64,000 nucleotides of DNA from contig NZ_KV917369.1 of the NCBI RefSeq assembly GCF_002019595.1, positions 1,388,417-1,452,416 on the forward strand, given 5' to 3'. The notes beneath the pieces are model-generated. The model worked only from the letters and a program-made list of their open reading frames with translations, did no database searches and was not told the origin of the DNA. Below are positions 62,428 to 64,000 of the stretch, one piece after another; position 1 is the first letter of the stretch; the number at the start of each line of letters is the position of its first letter. This DNA is from Priestia abyssalis. Lineage in GTDB: Bacteria > Bacillota > Bacilli > Bacillales > Bacillaceae_H. Both the position numbers and the translations under genes were made by a program.

Positions 62428-62680
62428 AGAAGAAAAGCGGAGCGAGCTCGTTCACACCCATAGGGCATTTATAGCTTCTGACAGAGAAACCGCTTTTTGG
62501 TTTCGGCGGAAGGAGCGAAATGACCGTAGGGTGTAGCTCGCGCAGCTGGACAAAGAAGAAAAGTGGAGCGAGCTCGTTCACACCCATAGGGCATTTATAG
62601 TTTCTGACAGAGAAACCGCTTTTTGGTTTCGGCGGAAGGAGCGAAATGACCGTAGGGTGTAGCTCGCGCAGCTGGACAAC
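62426..62680 (+). repeat. Two tandem copies of a 126-bp repeat after gpsB
   Basis: Units 62426-62551 and 62552-62680 are nearly identical (AAGAAGAAAAGCGGAGCGAG, CACCCATAGGGCATTTATAG, TCTGACAGAGAAACCGC, GGTTTCGGCGGAAGGAGCG and TAGGGTGTAGCTCGCGCAGC), differing in a few bases (AGCGG/AGTGG, GCTTC/GTTTC). GC-richer than its surroundings; inner dyad AACCGCTTTTTGGTTTCGGCGG. Similar interspersed repeats are known from Bacillus genomes. Confidence 0.88.
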
Positions 62681-62682
62681 TA

Positions 62683-62722
62683 AAAAAAGCGATGCCGCAA
62701 TTTTGCAGGCATCGCTTTTTTT
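62683..62722 (+). terminator. Terminator after the tandem repeat
   Basis: AAAAAAAGCGATGCC / GGCATCGCTTTTTTT hairpin with a strong T tract. It may end the gpsB transcript. Confidence 0.88.
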
Positions 62723-62724
62723 CG

Positions 62725-63399
62725 ACTTATCATGTCTTTCAGCAAATTGCCTATGAGCTGTCATTTATCATTGCAAGAAGTTGCACAATTAACGGGCTAT
62801 TGTCTCCAAACTGATTTTAAGTAGCTTGAAGCATGCACTCTATGAGATTTATCAGTTTGGATGAAGAAAAAAGCAGTTCAGTTTATACCGAATCGCTTTA
62901 ATGTGACGACAAGTAGAAATAGTTTGAGATTATTTATAAAAATAAAAAAATAAAATGAATTATGTAAATAATTTATAAAATTATAATTAAATCGTAATAA
63001 AAAGTTGGAATTTTCATTATAGAATGAATTTAAAGGAAAAGGGGGTAGAGTTAAATGAAAGCGAATACAAAAAATAAGGTTATTCGTCATGAAGCAGCTG
63101 GCAACAAGAGGCTGTAATCTGCATGTCGATAAGGACAAAATAGACAAATAAATCAAGACTCGCTATACAGATGTAAAGACGGATTCATTATTAGGAAGTG
63201 ATCGAGTTAGTAGAAGAAGAGAAAAGAAAAAGAACGGCATTATTGATTGGTTTAATCGGTAACGCAGCTAATCTTCTTCCAGAAATGCAATTTTACTTTA
63301 TCTGTTTAAACCCGAGTAAAGATTTTAAAATCGCCAAAATGATTAAAATGAATATTTTTTCATATGTGGTATATTCAGCAAAGAAAGAGAGAGGATAGG
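62725..63399. other. Stretch with no clear gene
   Basis: AT-rich. A 20-codon frame at 63055-63117 has an excellent ribosome site (AAAGGAAAAGGGGG) but encodes only a short basic peptide (MKANTKNKVIRHEAAG...) with no known family, maybe the stump of a gene. A frame at 63198-63398 (GTG; RTALLIGLIGNAANLLPEMQ) may be a remnant. No RNase P RNA pattern found. Confidence 0.5.
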
Positions 63400-64000
63400 A
63401 TGGATATAAAACAACAAATACAGGAGCAGCCGGTGCCGGACAAAAAACTAGTGCCGCCGCAAATCTGGAAGTTTTTTGTTTATAGCTTTATTGGTGGTTT
63501 CATTTTTTTCGTCCCGGTGACAATGGGAGACAAAAAATCAATCATCATTGACCATATTGTTACCTATATTCAGCTTCATGCCGGCCCGTTTTTGCCTTAT
63601 TATGCATTGGTTATCATTGCAGCCGGTGCTGTTTATCCCTTTGCATCAGGAAAATGGAAACAATCAACTGTAAATGCCGTTTTTTCTATTTTCAAATTAA
63701 TCGGCTTAGTGGTCGGAATGATGCTCGTTTTCAATATAGGGCCTGGCTGGTTATTTGATCCTAACATGGGTCCGTTTTTATTCAATAAGCTTGTTATTCC
63801 TGTTGGATTGCTTGTGCCGATTGGGTCCGTTTTTCTAGCACTTTTAGTAGGGTATGGCTTACTGGAATTTATTGGTGTGTTGACTAGGCCGATTATGCGT
63901 CCAATCTGGAAGACACCGGGCCGCTCGGCCATTGATGCGGTGGCGTCATTTGTTGGTAGTTATTCTGTTGGTCTTCTAATCACCAATCGGATATATAAAG
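63400..64000 (+). CDS. YjiH-family membrane protein (partial, 5' part)
   Basis: The first ~200 codons of a membrane protein: a polar N-terminus (MDIKQQIQEQPVPDKKLVPP), then hydrophobic helices (FFVYSFIGGFIFFVPVTMG, YYALVIIAAGAVYPFASGKW, LIPVGLLVPIGSVFLALL-like), and GRSAIDAVASFVGSYSVG, the nucleoside-recognition (GATE) block of YjiH-type proteins. Window ends within the gene. ATG 63400 has GAGAGGATAG upstream. Transport role unknown. Confidence 0.82.
   Translation, partial: MDIKQQIQEQPVPDKKLVPPQIWKFFVYSFIGGFIFFVPVTMGDKKSIIIDHIVTYIQLHAGPFLPYYALVIIAAGAVYPFASGKWKQSTVNAVFSIFKLIGLVVGMMLVFNIGPGWLFDPNMGPFLFNKLVIPVGLLVPIGSVFLALLVGYGLLEFIGVLTRPIMRPIWKTPGRSAIDAVASFVGSYSVGLLITNRIYK

Noticed and set aside
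62725..63060. RNase P RNA (rnpB) after gpsB
   Set aside because: Expected by synteny, but none of the conserved RNase P RNA segments is recognisable in this AT-rich stretch.

Overview
The window is low-GC Firmicutes DNA from an endospore-forming member of the Bacillaceae. The signs are the block yprA/mrfA - yprB/mrfB - cotD - ypsA - gpsB in Bacillus subtilis order, two tiny Gly/Tyr-rich YjcZ-type sporulation proteins, a CotD coat protein behind a sigma-K-like promoter, a KinB-like sensor kinase, a T-box leader and AGGAGG-type ribosome binding sites. The species cannot be named from the sequence alone.

Layout. 1-4450: end of galE, a DedA protein, a large GT39-type glycosyltransferase with Gln/Gly-rich loops, and an M50B-like membrane metallopeptidase. 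4468-5611: one IS630-type insertion sequence. 5832-13431: the most unusual locus, an operon of three lidless Hsp70-family ATPases, a coiled-coil protein with a GrpE-like C-terminus, and a membrane-anchored pseudokinase with two extracytoplasmic TcaA/NTF2-like repeats. It is followed by a His-rich membrane protein translationally coupled to a PspA/IM30 protein (13545-14628). 14849-17130: a lone amino-acid-binding lipoprotein, small spore proteins and hairpins. 17198-30951: a polyamine/GABA catabolic island with glutamate dehydrogenase, a sigma-54 activator, aldehyde dehydrogenase, putrescine aminotransferase, GABA aminotransferase, a ruined gabD, a putrescine importer plus a ruined paralogue, and an agmatinase-family hydrolase. 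31203-35099: a YtrA-type GntR/ABC operon. 35478-42000: a truncated YfcC carrier, PepD, a TetR regulator, an orphan pdxS and a field of gene fragments. 42076-56103: T-box-controlled argS, sensor kinase, BASS transporter, 3-hydroxybutyrate dehydrogenase, methyltransferase, a frameshifted LysM/SleB-type hydrolase, an RsbR-like STAS protein, a SET-domain protein and a chemoreceptor. 56620-62427: the conserved mrfA-mrfB-cotD-ypsA-gpsB block. 63400-64000: the start of a YjiH-type membrane protein.

How the genes fit together. In the polyamine island, PuuP would import putrescine, PatA would transaminate it, the aldehyde dehydrogenase would give GABA, GabT would deaminate GABA and glutamate dehydrogenase would recover the nitrogen as 2-oxoglutarate and ammonium. 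Sigma-54 (-24/-12) promoters and TATGCA...TGCATA inverted repeats precede glutamate dehydrogenase, the aldehyde dehydrogenase, the pseudogene permease and a decayed promoter copy, and the sigma-54 activator gene lies among them. Separately, a TetR protein, an agmatinase-family enzyme and an orphan PdxS share one operator, placed immediately over or after the -10 box in each case.

Two interspersed repeat families are prominent. The main one has about eleven copies, is bounded by TATATA and carries a long hairpin whose arms covary between copies, which argues for a structured RNA. The second is a short element of about 50 bp. The Hsp70/GrpE-like/pseudokinase operon is the best candidate for a poorly described system.
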